Below are positions 14,401-24,099 of a stretch of DNA of 64,000 nt, in pieces. Location: NCBI GenBank assembly GCA_032622095.1, contig CP136063.1:179097956-179161955 (forward strand), in the 5' to 3' direction. This DNA is from Siphonodentalium dalli (lineage: Eukaryota > Mollusca > Scaphopoda > Gadilida > Siphonodentaliidae). The translations under genes were made by a program, and so were the position numbers. The notes under the pieces are model-generated. The model had not been told where the DNA came from. It ran no database searches and was given only the letters and a program-made list of their open reading frames with translations. How positions within the stretch are numbered: the stretch's first letter is position 1; the number at the start of each line of letters is the position of its first letter.

Positions 14401-17400
14401 CAAACCCAACTAGTCGGCAACAAACCCATACAAATGCACCCATAGCACTGCTGAAGTTCCTGGTAATCATTTACATAGATATAAGTGGATATACCAATGG
14501 TTATGACACATATAAACATGCTATATATGTTTATGACGTCACCAAGTGCTATTGGCCGCAAAAGCGGCCAGTCGGGTGTATGAACGTTTTCTGGCTGGCC
14601 GCTTTTGCAGCCAGTCGGGTTCAAAGGGTTAACCACAGCCGAATTATGGGTAACTTTCAGGATTTAGTCGGAAATATGGCTTGTTGCCATTCATCGGAAA
14701 GCTCTCACTGAGTGCTTTCCGATGAATGGCAACAAGCCATATTTCCAACTAAATCCTGAAAAGTTACCCATAATTCTGCTGTGGTTAAGGAATTGATTAC
14801 TTAGGGCATTACTGTACATATCATTGTAAAATGTAACTAGAGTAACTCCATATGATCCAAGATTCTCAAATGGTAGGTGTTAACCCTTTCTTTACTAAAT
14901 GAATTATCCCACCAAGTTATAAAATTATATATTGGAATGTTTATTATTCATTCAGAGGGGTGCTCAGAAGAAATAAGCAGATGACAGACAGACGAATAAT
15001 ATAATACAAGTGCAGAAGGATTCCTATTCATTGGCGATAATAAGTTCCACTATTGTCATTTGTTGATCTTGTTATCAGAAGGGAAACTCTCGTCAATAAG
15101 CATTTAGTAAAGCAAGAGTTAAAATATAATTTTGTTATATGTCGATATTAGTAGGCACCTGAGAGTATTTATAATAAAAATTTAATATTCACCTTGTGTC
15201 TGCAGCCTTATGATCACCGTTCATGACAGGTATTCTCATACTGATTCCCAGTGAGACCTTAAAATTAAAAAATACCATATTCTCACAACAATATTTGACA
15301 ATTGATGGTGTAAGTAGGGGCAGGGTCCATGCTGGTCCGAAATTTACTTTTGCCAAATAATTTGCCAAATGAAAATATTTTTTGCCAAATTCTTTTAGTA
15401 TTTGCCTAATGCTATCCTTGATAGTATCATTTTCTGAAACCTTAAGTCTTATGTTTCGACACTCGTTTGAGTTTGAATGACTTTTGATATTGTTAGGAAA
15501 GAAGTTAGTTAATAATTATAATCGCATCTCTATTGTGGTTTATCATACACCAATAAATCAATCACCAAACAATAAAATGGCAAAAATGATTTTTTCATCA
15601 GAGGGCACATCACAAGAGGATTAGCTATATGTAAACACCACCACCCCACTGAATATGGGTAATCCCCTTCATCCATCCATACTAATGCTATTAGATTAAC
15701 AGCATCCTAATATAGGTCTTAACTTTCCCTAAACCTTATAAAACACCACTAATATAATAATATTGTAAGAGTTTCATGAAATGAACTTTTTCAACTTTCT
15801 TGAGGAATTAAAAAGTGAGTTAATTGCCAAAACTTTTGCCAAGTGAACATATTTTTGCCATGGGCAAATTTGGCTAGTGGCAGGGTGAACCCGGAGTAGG
15901 GGGCATATCTTACCACCCCCACCCAACTTTGTTTCAACTTTTTAACAGTTAGTTAGGAGATGGATACATAAGCAAACATGAATGTGGTAGTAGAGGATGT
16001 TTGTTAAACAAAAATGGTATCTCCAGAAATATCAAAGGTTACATAAAAAATTGATATCTGGATGTCTCTTTTTGAACCCCTGGACTGCACCTCCAATTTC
16101 AATCCAGGTTCAACTCAACATATATCGTTAATGTTGCCAGTGGTAAGCCATAAAGGAATGGCACACAATTTCCATCTTGCATGCATGTGGTCACAAATAT
16201 AACAGGTTTAAGCTGGTTTAATCCTTTCATGAAGGAACCTGCACTGGTGAAGCTTTAAAGATCCTGTCCCAGTGCATTCTCTTATATATGTGCGTCTCCA
16301 ACAGGGAGCCTCGCATATATAAGAGAATACACTGGCTTACAAGGTCAAGGTAAATATTGTTTGGCCAATGTATTCTCTTTATATATGTGAGGCTCCCTAT
16401 GGGAGACTCACGTATATAAGAGTATGCATTGGCACACAGTTTTCACAAAATTTCAGGAAACTCCAGTTATGGAAGGGTTAAATAAATAAAAAGATCAATT
16501 TCATGAAACTTATTGGATCATATTGCAAACAATGGTTATGTTTATTTTGGGTTATTGACAACCCAGCCATTTATAGGCCATTAGGCCAAAAAAAGACTTG
16601 TATGTTTCCGATTTCTTGAGCAAAAAAATTCCAGGTTACAGGCAGGTTGGAAAAACAAAAAATTGTTTGGCAATTTTATTTTTTCTCAAATCCATCTATA
16701 ATGCACTATATTCTAAAAACAAGATAAAAGTTGGTATTCTCAATAGGTTTGTACCCAGTTGCTGAAGTTTCTGACAGAAACCTAGTTTTATATCTGACAT
16801 AATTTTGGAAAACAATTCCAGGTCGGCCCAATTTAGGTTGGGAAATTTGGCCTAATGCGAAATTACCAGTGCTACAGGTGGAGGAAAGACCTGGCAGAGG
16901 GTTAAAATTTTACCTAGAAATTGCTCCAGAGCACACAGAAACCACTTCTGGGAAGCAACCAACAAACTTGCGGAGATACATAAATCTGGTTACCTCTACT
17001 GTGTGTGGATTGCAAATAAGTGCTTATTTGGATTTGAACTAGCTTCACTATTGGTGGACAGCTTATGTTGCACCTCACCAACTGAACCATCAGGTGGCAT
17101 CCACATGGTTAATGGACAAGCCTTGAAATAGTGTGTCTGTCATTTGCAGAATGAGGTGTAAGCTGAATGAGGTCCCCAGAGGGTGAATTTGGTGATGCTA
17201 GCCTGCTATGCGGGGTAGCATCACTAAATTCACCCTCTGGGGACCTCATTCTGCAAATGAAAGACACACTATTTCAAGGCTGGTTAATGGAAATTAATTG
17301 CAAAAGATATTTTACCTTTAACATTCTCTGATACAGTTCATCATCAGTGGAGTATTTAGGGAACACAACAATGACAAATGTGTTCAAAAGCAGAGAACTG

Positions 17401-17448
17401 TGGAGAGCTTCCAATGCAACCATCTCTGAGGATAAATCAGCACATATT
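8239..17448 (-). CDS. Thioredoxin-fold, PDI-family-like protein (partial gene, five internal exons)
   Basis: Five minus-strand exons (17448-17316, 15257-15193, 12356-12295, 10546-10443, 8434-8239) have AG acceptors and GT donors and keep one open frame of about 186 residues. The first part ends in a PDI b-type pattern (LIREKFGVKEPPAVVVAHME, then VETRITSYIISHSLGIKHL). The last exon starts a new thioredoxin-like domain: ILMVLLYSFWSDDSIPYLRA followed by VKFYLVDLAE. A catalytic domain has W-C-x-x-C after the FY strand; here it reads FWSDDS, so both cysteines are absent. A role in ER folding or client binding is inferred from the family. TXNDC16- or TXNDC11-like identity is only a guess. The 5' end (above 17448) and the 3' end (below 8239) were not found. 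All introns are filled with MITEs. Confidence 0.7.
8595..8804. mobile_element. TA-flanked hairpin MITE, copy 2
   Basis: Starts TACAGTAATGCCCTAAGTAA. The two arms are nearly perfect complements through GGCTTGTTGCCATTCATCGG, and it ends GGGAATTAATGTA. It lies in an intron of the minus-strand PDI-like gene. Confidence 0.85.
9030..9575 (-). repeat. Reverse-oriented copy of the GTTGAGCTACAGTGTCATTG family
   Basis: It holds the inverse of the end motif seen at 49050-49080 and 52950-52985 (AATGAAAGTGTCAATGACAC), then CCAAGATGGCTGCCAGTGGC. It finishes with CCATGGCAATAGCTCAAAC, the inverse of the family start near 47760. Long AT-rich frames inside it are not genes. Confidence 0.7.
10325..10440. mobile_element. 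Fragment of the piggyBac-like TTAA MITE
   Basis: Contains the hairpin AATAAGTTCAACA...TGTTGAA, then GAACATTTCC and ACTCATCAATTAGTATTTAG, as in the complete copies. The termini are eroded. Confidence 0.5.
10443..10546 (-). CDS. PDI-like gene, exon d (104 nt)
   Basis: Acceptor ATTACAG, donor GTGAGT. It completes an Asp codon from exon c and reads EELAHRTFVRHELVETRITS then YIISHSLGIKHLTL, ending in phase 0. Confidence 0.75.
11119..12030. repeat. 170-bp tandem repeat capped by a GACGGACA microsatellite
   Basis: Four units of 170-171 bp start at 11252, 11423, 11593 and 11763 with GGTCAAATTCTAAG and end AAACCAAAAATGTTAA. A (GGAC/AGAC)n tract follows at about 11926-11990. The outer edges carry inverse motifs: AATACGCCCTTT at 11145 and AAAAAGGGCGTAT at 12015. 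Related pieces in reverse orientation lie at 49081-49620, 51030-51190 and 52985-53185. Bounded edges suggest a transposable unit rather than a plain satellite. Confidence 0.8.
12295..12356 (-). CDS. PDI-like gene, exon c (62 nt)
   Basis: Acceptor CATTCCAG, donor GTAATT. It completes an Arg codon and reads LIREKFGVKEPPAVVVAHME, the conserved strand-turn-strand of a thioredoxin-like b domain. Confidence 0.75.
12487..12640. mobile_element. TA-flanked hairpin MITE, copy 3
   Basis: TACATTAATGCCCTATCTAA to GGGCATTACTGTA. The left arm is shortened: the core jumps from AATTATG to GAGAGCTTTCC. Confidence 0.8.
12716..12983. mobile_element. piggyBac-like TTAA MITE, copy 2
   Basis: Complete copy. TTAA at 12712-12715 and 12984-12987 flanks ends CCCTTTCTATACTAAATAC and TTTAGTATAGAAAGGG. 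The 268-bp interior holds an AATGTTCAGATTATAAG hairpin. There is no coding capacity. Confidence 0.85.
13034..14816. mobile_element. TA-flanked hairpin MITE, copy 4, split by a TTAA element
   Basis: The left piece, 13034-13066, reads TACAGTAATTCCCTAAA...GACTCCTTAA. The right piece, 14629-14816, resumes TTAACCACAGCCGAATTATG and ends GGGCATTACTGTA. The TTAA shared by both pieces is the target duplication of the inserted element. Confidence 0.9.
13067..14628. mobile_element. Non-autonomous piggyBac-like element (1.56 kb)
   Basis: TTAA on both sides (13063-13066, 14629-14632), with ends CCCTTTGAACCC and GGGTTCAAAGGG. The subterminal region has a CTGGCCGCTTTTGCAGCCAG-type hairpin. The interior carries two diverged direct copies (around 13130-13450 and 13530-13830) with shared phrases such as GAAATTTGAGATATATCTG. 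No transposase frame is visible. Confidence 0.85.
14884..15118. mobile_element. piggyBac-like TTAA MITE, copy 3
   Basis: TTAA at 14880-14883 and 15119-15122. Ends are CCCTTTCTTTACTAAATG and CATTTAGTAAAGCAAGAG. It is in the opposite orientation to the other copies. Confidence 0.75.
15193..15257 (-). CDS. PDI-like gene, exon b (65 nt)
   Basis: Acceptor AATTTTAAG, donor GTGAAT. It reads VSLGISMRIPVMNGDHKAAD then T, ending two bases into an Arg codon. In phase with both neighbouring exons. Confidence 0.7.
15321..15894. mobile_element. hAT-like non-autonomous element
   Basis: An 8-bp duplication, AGTAGGGG, lies at 15313-15320 and 15895-15902. Ends are CAGGGTCCATGC and, inverted, CCGGGTTCACCC. 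Inside both ends are several TTTGCCAAAT-like motifs, which could be subterminal transposase-binding repeats. No coding frame. Confidence 0.8.
16216..16483. repeat. Hairpin repeat with CATTCTCTTATATATG arms, copy 1
   Basis: Two successive hairpins (16270-16330 and 16360-16435) are built from CAGTGCATTCTCTTATATAT and its complement. They sit between decayed CCTTTCATGAAGG and GGAAGGGTTAA ends. Same family as 22780-23160 and 61915-62105. Confidence 0.7.
17116..17281. mobile_element. Hairpin MITE with a 9-bp target duplication
   Basis: GGTTAATGG is duplicated at 17107-17115 and 17282-17290. The arms are AGCCTTGAAATAGTGTGTCT with its complement, continuing through CCAGAGGGTGAATT. A 9-bp duplication fits a MULE-type transposase, which is inference. 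Confidence 0.8.
17316..17448 (-). CDS. PDI-like gene, exon a (133 nt, most upstream found)
   Basis: Acceptor CCATTCCAG, donor GTAAAA. After one base it reads ICADLSSEMVALEALHSSLL and continues VIVVFPKYSTDDELYQRMLK, a thioredoxin-like beta strand and helix. Earlier exons were not found. Confidence 0.7.
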
Positions 17449-17477
17449 CTGGAATGGAATAGGCATACGGTTACACC

Positions 17478-17672
17478 AATTTAGAGACATACTATGAACT
17501 TGTGCCGGTTCGTGATAAGCTATAATTCAGGTGCTATACCAACTGGAGGAATGTAGCATTCTACTAACATCGCGGAAAATCTCAAGCAAATTGACTGTAC
17601 CGCTCAATAGAAAACATTGTCTGAACAATGCTCAATTGTAAATGTTTACTTCTCGATTCGGGATGCAACGAA
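17478..17672 (+). repeat. Dispersed repeat, inverted partner of 23255-23450
   Basis: Shares GGAGGAATG..ATTCTACTAACATCG, TCAAGCAAAT, GCTCAATTGTAAAT and TCGGGATGCAAC with the complement of 23255-23450. A shorter relative is near 57130-57185 (GGGTAAATATTTACATCTCG). Could be the two ends of one interrupted element, or independent copies. Confidence 0.6.
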
Positions 17673-17690
17673 AATGATATTGCAATCAAT

Positions 17691-18478
17691 CATGGTTTCC
17701 GCTATACCGGCAGGGGGTCCCCTTGACGGCCCCGTTCCCCTCGCCCAGTTTTCCCCTCCTGCCATACCCCATGACATACTGCATGTCGATAAAGGTATAA
17801 AGATGTTTAAAACTTCTGAATTTTGTACTAAATAGTACTAAGGAATTTTAAAATGTGAATTTATTTTATATCTTGTGAGTGTACACACTCTAAACGCGTT
17901 GTTATACAGAAAATTGAAACAGGAAGTGATCGGAACTGACATTGCTAGAAGCTATGCCTTTGAGGCTGGTTAGTTACGTTGCGGTTAGTACCCGGTTATG
18001 TTATGCAAAAGAGCAGTATTTTCATCGTACCTGTCATGTTTTATACCGCAAAATATAATGTTCACTTTGTAATAGAGCGAGAGAGAAATGTGGGAGTAGC
18101 CGCACCGGGCATCAAGGCATCTTACCACTGCCCACAAAGAATACTCATCGGCCAGATATGTAATCAGCCTTCTATATTTACACTGCAGCTGCTAAAATAT
18201 ATTCCGATTACGTTATGCATCCGAAATATCTGCTGGGTCTTCCGCAGTGAGTCTTTTAACATTAACGAGCACATTTAACTCAGGATCCAAATTACTGGTG
18301 TTCTGTACTTCGTAAATTAATTTATATCTAATAAATTTACTAGTTTTAAAGTTACAGGTACATGTATAAGGTTTGATAGCTTGGCACTTGGGCAGAAATA
18401 GTAGTTCAACCAGTGCTAAAACAGGCTACTTTTACCTGGATTTTTCCCCTTGACGGTTACCCCCTAGCGGAAACCCTG
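17691..18478. mobile_element. hAT-like non-autonomous element (788 bp)
   Basis: Ends CATGGTTTCCGC and, inverted, CAGGGTTTCCGC, followed by GGGG...CGTCAAGGGG motifs on both sides. The flanking duplication is AATCAAT (17684-17690, 18479-18485), 8 bp with one mismatch. It lies just upstream of exon a of the minus-strand PDI-like gene. Frames inside are not recognised. Confidence 0.75.
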
Positions 18479-18591
18479 AATCAATGTTACTGCATGTAAT
18501 TAATATATAACAATGACTGTGCATGATGTCAATTTGAATATAATAGTTGTAAAAATAATTATTGAAGTATATGCCATATGAGTCTGTGTTA

Positions 18592-19127
18592 ATAATAAAT
18601 GGGAATAAAATAAAGTAACACCATTTAAGACTCATTTGAGTTTTAAAAAAACACAAGCTTTCGGCTATCTAGTAGCCTTTATCAAGTATGAGGTGAACAA
18701 ACAGTGAAAAGTCGTTGACGTTGAAAGTGTCCATCACGATGACGTTCATAACAAGAGTGACGGAAAGCAACTACGTCGCGGCTGCTCCCGAGTTCCCCGG
18801 AAATTCAGAGGAGGATTGAAACGACTGAGAGCAAGGAAAACAGTAGAGTTGAAATTAATAACCTACATGGACACCATCCGGAAAGGGTTAAACAGGACTA
18901 TGGTTTTCTCTCACATTACGCTGTACTGCATAATTTCCGGGGAACTCGGCACTCGGGAGCAGCCGCGACGTAGTTGCTTTCCGTCACTCTTGTTATGAAC
19001 GTCAACGACTTTTCACTGTTTGTTCACTTCATACTCGATAAAGGCTACTAGATAGCCGAAAACTCGTGTTTTTTTTAAACTAAAATGAGTCTTAAATGGT
19101 GTTACTTTATTTTATTCCCATTTATTA
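18592..19127. repeat. Large inverted repeat with Penelope-like terminal motif
   Basis: Two ~200-bp arms (18592-18805, 18931-19127) face each other across ~125 bp. Each arm holds GATAAAGGCTACTAGATAGC followed by CGAAA (minus strand at 18651-18690, plus strand at 19031-19070). That is a GGCTA/TAGCC stem followed by GAAA, resembling the hammerhead-like motif of Penelope-like element terminal repeats. No reverse transcriptase or GIY-YIG frame is present, so this would be a solo pair of termini. Confidence 0.6.
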
Positions 19128-19131
19128 AAAA

Positions 19132-19801
19132 TAATTACTTTGAGCAAGATTGTTTCTATTTGATCACCCTATTTGATCACCCTACTGGAGCGTTTCACAT
19201 TACTTTAATTAGTTGGTTCACAAACTGCCAATAATCTATATATTTAAAAGAGTAGGATCTGTCTGTCCATCTGTATGGATTTTTCTCCCAGACTGCTGGT
19301 CTGATTTCAACCAAATTTGGTGTTGTGACTTGGGGTACCCTGGCAGAGGTTATAAAAATAAAAATTTTTTAAATCAAACTGTTTAAATGATCAAATATGC
19401 ATGAAGCGCACAAAGGGGCCGCTTCTGTCTAAGGTAAATATGTGCATGAAGCGCACATGGGCCACAGGCCCGTAATGCACAAAGGGACCACAAGCCCCTT
19501 TGTGCAGAGGCCAAAGGCCACCCAGACACTGAATAAAGGCTCCCAAAGAGAGCCTATTTCAGCTAGTTTTTATATAAATATGCAAAATAATAAAAAATAT
19601 TTTACATGATATTTGCAGTTGACATCTATGTAATTTTGTTTAAGACAATACAAAATAAAAAAATCACTCTTTATTCAGCTTGGAACATAAATCAAATTAA
19701 ATATTCAATTCATGCCCCATTTTAAGTTAATGAGTTATAACCGACAAATTTGAAGAAAAACTTTTTGGTTAAAACTGCATAACCTCAATCTAAACAAGAG
19801 T
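19132..19801. other. Spacer with GC-rich short repeats
   Basis: No gene. The run 19385-19560 repeats GCATGAAGCGCACA and AAGCCCCTTTGTGC-like phrases, resembling a dispersed repeat whose limits I could not set. Confidence 0.4.
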
Positions 19802-19986
19802 TACAGTAATGCTCTAAATAATCGACTCCTTAACCACAGCAGAATTATGGGTAATTTTATAGGATTTAGTTGGAAATATGGCTTGTTGCCATTCATCGGA
19901 AAGCTCTCATATTTCCGACTAAATCCTGAAAAATTACCCATAATTCTGCTGTGGTTAAGGAGTCGATTATTTAGGGCATTACTGTA
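19802..19986. mobile_element. TA-flanked hairpin MITE, copy 5
   Basis: TACAGTAATGCTCTAAATAA to GGGCATTACTGTA with long complementary arms. The loop is shortened on the right at CTCTCATATTTCCG. Confidence 0.85.
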
Positions 19987-20934
19987 TTTCTTAAATATAA
20001 AACAAACTCATCTGGTGGTAAATGCTGAGTTATCAGCAAATAATTTTATGTGAGACCAAATTCACATGTATTAATAATTGCACTGAAGTGCAGTTCAATT
20101 GCACTGAAGCACAATTCAATTGTACAATTCAGTATAAGGGAAGTCAATTGTGGTGAAGTGCAATTATTATTCCCCATCTCACACCCCTGCCAGATGACTG
20201 GTCTGTGGAGCCATTTGGATTGTAATACCAAACGATTGGTGTGCTATTTATTATTAGCCAGTTGGGATGATATTTCAATATTACTCGGAAGAGGTTATCC
20301 CAGTCTAGTAATAACTAGACCAAGGTGTCCTTACAGTCAACTCTCGAAAGTAATGAAAATTAGGTCTAGTTTTAATAAGACTGAGGTTATCCATGACGCC
20401 ATCTATAATTCGTCAATCGGAAGTTGGAAGACAGGTGTTCTGAAAGATAGTATATGTCAGAACACATGCATGTATGTTTCAGAACAACAATTTCCTGCAC
20501 ACGATGCCTAGAAACAAAATGGTGACATAGATGGCGACGGGTCACTCAGAACTAACTGTGAAAAATGGTTTAAACTCCATTAATTTGGACACCGGAATTA
20601 TTTTATTGCTCCAGAGTTGTAGATTAGTTAGGAAACAGGTGACATATGCTGCTTATGTTGTGTTTAGTGCAATTATTGGAAATATGTTTTTGTATTTTGG
20701 GTGATAAAACCTTCATTTCTTTTGCTTTGCACTTTCAGTATTTGTGATATCATTTAGAGATTCTGATTAAAACCTTTTTTTTGGGACTAAACAGCGCAGA
20801 CGGTTATCTCATAGGTTAGCACTTCCAGGATAGATAACTTTTGAAAAACCTAGGAAGTTAGCACTGTTCGCGTTATTTTGCAGCACACTGCACACCGGCC
20901 CTGCCATTATTGGAGGCCTTATCACATTTATTAG
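19987..20934. other. Gene-free stretch
   Basis: No exon recognised. The open frame at 20050-20511 (+) has no domain, and its first part is a short repeat of AATTGCACTGAAG. A diverged palindromic tract lies at 20070-20165. Confidence 0.4.
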
Positions 20935-21160
20935 CTACATGTAATTGTGCTTTAGCATAAGTGAATGCATTACACTTAAGCATACTGTTGATATGCATTA
21001 TGCTTAAGCATAATAGAAATATGACTATCACTCTTGAGCGTAATTCAATCACACTTAAGTGTAACTTATTTATACTTGAGCAAAATCCATTTACACTTAA
21101 CAGTAATTCAGATTATTTACGCTTAAGTCAATGAATTACTCATAAGCATAATTCATAAAT
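20935..21160. repeat. Cluster of short palindromes around CTTAAG
   Basis: At least nine variants of a 12-16-bp palindrome lie within 225 bp: ATTACACTTAAGCAT, TTATGCTTAAGCATAA, ACACTTAAGTGTAA, TTTACGCTTAAGTCAA and others. They are spaced about 20-30 bp apart. Confidence 0.7.
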
Positions 21161-21959
21161 ACTCTCATAGAACATTATAGCCCGGGCCCTGCAAATTTGG
21201 GGTTTTCATTTCGAATTAAATCAAATCGGGTAAGAGATTAGAAATTGCATCAGATCTCGAATCGAAATATCGAGTGTATCAACAGTGATGATGTGGAACA
21301 GTTCGGGAAACACTTAAAATTGTTACAAACCGATAAACCTCTTAATAAGTGATATTTCACCTAGCGATATTAATACGTCTTCTGTGCAATATGCATGCAT
21401 CTCATTTTCATCACAAATACTGATTGATGCGAATCATTGAATGCAATGAGTGGTGAATGGGGAGCAGCTCTTTATAATGTGCTTTCGAACTTTCTTAGTC
21501 GCAAAGTTCGTCACTATTCGTTTTGTACTGAAATCTGCCATTTTAATTGTATCATTCTGAACTCCTGGACCTATGGCAGTATATGGAATGGAGACATGTG
21601 GCATTTGCCAATTGAGTTTGGCTATAAATCACTTGTGTCATTCAACTCCTGGAAACCCGGAGTCATGTTGGGTTTACGTCATTATTACTAGGATTACAAT
21701 GAATTATATAATTGGGCAGTTTATTTATAGTTCAAAGTGTTATCTGTATGTGCATATGAGTTTGCTAGTATCGCAAAGTTTCTTATTACACGGAATATTG
21801 TAAGTACTATATATTGTCTATAGAACCATGGGAATGCCATCAATGCACCTGAGAGAACAGATTCGATAACATTTGAATCAGGGCAGCCAATTTCAAATCG
21901 AATCAGACAAACGATTCTGAATCGCATCGAGTCGTTTCCCAGATAAGTAACGGTGTTAG
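21161..21959. other. Gene-free stretch
   Basis: Nothing recognised; AT-rich with no splice-bounded coding. Confidence 0.4.
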
Positions 21960-22180
21960 AGGGGCTGATACTAGTCTCATTACATTTGATGTTAAGCTGA
22001 TTGCAGCATCAAATTCTTGGTTGGGACCCAAACAGAATAGATTCGGTCTTACCTAAATGTAGGGAAAGCCTATTGTCTATGAGCCATTCACTAAGAGAGG
22101 AAAACTGCACACTCGGAGACTGCTCTATCCTCTGAGCACACTTCCCAGATACAAGCAATGTAGAGTCATCTGTGTACAAT
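21960..22180 (-). pseudogene. LINE reverse transcriptase fragment
   Basis: The minus strand reads a degraded palm motif, YTDDSTLLVSGKC, in place of YADD. About 25 residues on it reads LSEWLIDNRLSLHLGKTESI then LFGS. This order (Y-x-DD, then EWL-x-x-NRLSLHL-x-KTE, then LFGS) is characteristic of Jockey/CR1-type non-LTR reverse transcriptases. It is a short broken remnant, unrelated in sequence to the LINE in GET3 intron 1. Confidence 0.8.
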
Positions 22181-22775
22181 TAGGGTTTCTGCTAGGGCGG
22201 CACAGGCTCCATAAAAGGAACCCAGTTTTGGTGCCATATAAAAAAATTTAAAAATAAGAAAAAAATGGGGGTTGCATGAATCAATGTAATTAAACGTTGT
22301 TTTGCATGGGTCCGATTATTTTTTTCTTCAGATCACCACCTGCACTGATGCCAACAATACACCACTTAAAGGTTGAAAACTTATTTTGCATATTTAATGA
22401 TTGGTCTGTTGGCAAAACGTCACACATGCGGAAAACATCACCCAACTCAACTTCATTCCGATCAATGTTAATTGTTGACTGCCTTGATTTTGCTCGGAAC
22501 TAATTCAAAGCGTCATTTCGTCAAAATGAGTGATCAAAAGCGCAAGCACCAACATTTAACACTATTTCGCACCAATAACACAAAATTATCAATTAGAAAT
22601 ATTTTATTTGAACAGAACATGATTGCAGTTGCTACGCATTGTCAGCAATTCGTTTGTTAGTCCTACAGAAACAATCTACTACAGAGCTGATGAAAATAAC
22701 CATCTGATAGTTCTGTTGAAGCATATAAAATAATACTTGCAGAAATAACAAGTATATTCAGGGGATAATTGATCT
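22181..22775. other. Gene-free stretch
   Basis: Nothing supported. AGGGTTTCTGCTAGGGCGG at 22184 resembles the hAT-like terminus at 18478 and may be a solo end. Confidence 0.4.
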
Positions 22776-22779
22776 TTAA

Positions 22780-23160
22780 CCCTTTACCCAACAGAAGGGC
22801 CCTGTGCCAATGCATTCTCTTATATATGCGAGTCGACCATAGGTCGCCTCGCATATATAAGAATGCATTGGCTTAACACATTAAAAATTATAAAATTGTT
22901 AAAGAATGTAAGAAAAAATGGTAAAAAGTGTTAAAAAAAAGTTTTTTTTTAGGCCAATGCATTCTCTTATATATGCGAGGCGACCTATGGTCGACTCGCA
23001 TATATAAGAGAATGCATTGGCACAGGGCATAACTGTAACTATCACAATGTGGTCAAGGAGCCGGTTCCAATGATATCCATATTTGTATGGTTCTATTGAG
23101 ACAGACCGAAGATATTTTAGGCTGTTGAAGCTTTATTTGGCCGGTTTGTTGGGTAAAGGG
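22780..23160. mobile_element. TTAA-flanked element containing two CATTCTCTTATATATG hairpins
   Basis: TTAA at 22776-22779 and 23161-23164. Perfect 14-bp ends CCCTTTACCCAACA and TGTTGGGTAAAGGG. The two internal hairpins (22800-22870, 22950-23030) have arms CCAATGCATTCTCTTATATA plus TGCGAG and CGAC loops. It is piggyBac-like by target and termini, and non-coding. Confidence 0.85.
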
Positions 23161-23164
23161 TTAA

Positions 23165-24099
23165 TAAGCTTCTGTACTCAAAAAGTATTCATAACATATC
23201 ATATATTAATTAAATGCAGTGACTCGCGGTGGCCAAATAGTTTTCGTTAGTTTATCTCCGAGAGTTGCATCCCGAATCTAGAGGTAAATATTTACAATTG
23301 AGCGTAGTGCGGACGATGTTTTCTATGATTGATTTGCTTGAAATTTTCACCGATGTTAGTAGAATCCTGCATTCCTCCTGTTGGTGTAGCAACTGAGTCG
23401 CCTGACTACTAACTTATCAGTTTCACGCACCCGAACAAGTCCATAATATGTCTTTAAGTAGTCAAAACATTGTGTCATTCTTTACTCCAGTCCACAAAGC
23501 ATCGGCATAATTAATTAATAAACACGTTTTATTGGTCAAAAGGTTTAATAATATATCATAAATGAACATTATTACTATTAAAAAATTTGTGCGAATCGCC
23601 CCCCCCCCCAGTATTTATCGGGGTAACACGCCTGAAAATAGCAGAAGGGCGGGTTGTCCCAGGGCCTGTAATAAGCTTGAACATAGTTTATTGTACTCAT
23701 AACCTGTTTGAATTTTAATTTGGTAACACTTATATTTTGTCCATTTTCCAAGAAATAATTAAACCAAAATCAACCATCTGCTCTCATATCGATACAACAA
23801 TGCCTGAAAATTAAACCAATATATGGTTTTACTATAGGTTAGGTTGTGTTTTGTCTGGATATGCCCATAATGTTGAAAAAATATTTTATTTTTTTCAAAT
23901 TTTTGGTTGGGGGTGTTTTGTTATCATCAAATATTTCCATGTATTATATATGACCAAAAAGTCTCAATTTTGCATCAAAATTATGTAATAGTGGCTGATA
24001 ATAGAAATAACATGCAGAAATACCCAAAGTTTTTATAGTACATTGTCACCATACTTGAAAAAAGCTTTTTTCAAAATATTTTTGATGGGGGTATACTTA
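23165..24099. other. Gene-free stretch with an inverted copy of the 17478 repeat
   Basis: 23255-23450 is the inverted relative of 17478-17672. The remainder is AT-rich and shows nothing identifiable. Confidence 0.45.

Noticed and set aside
20050-20511. 153-codon open frame (+)
   Set aside because: The first third is an AATTGCACTGAAG repeat; the rest shows no motif.
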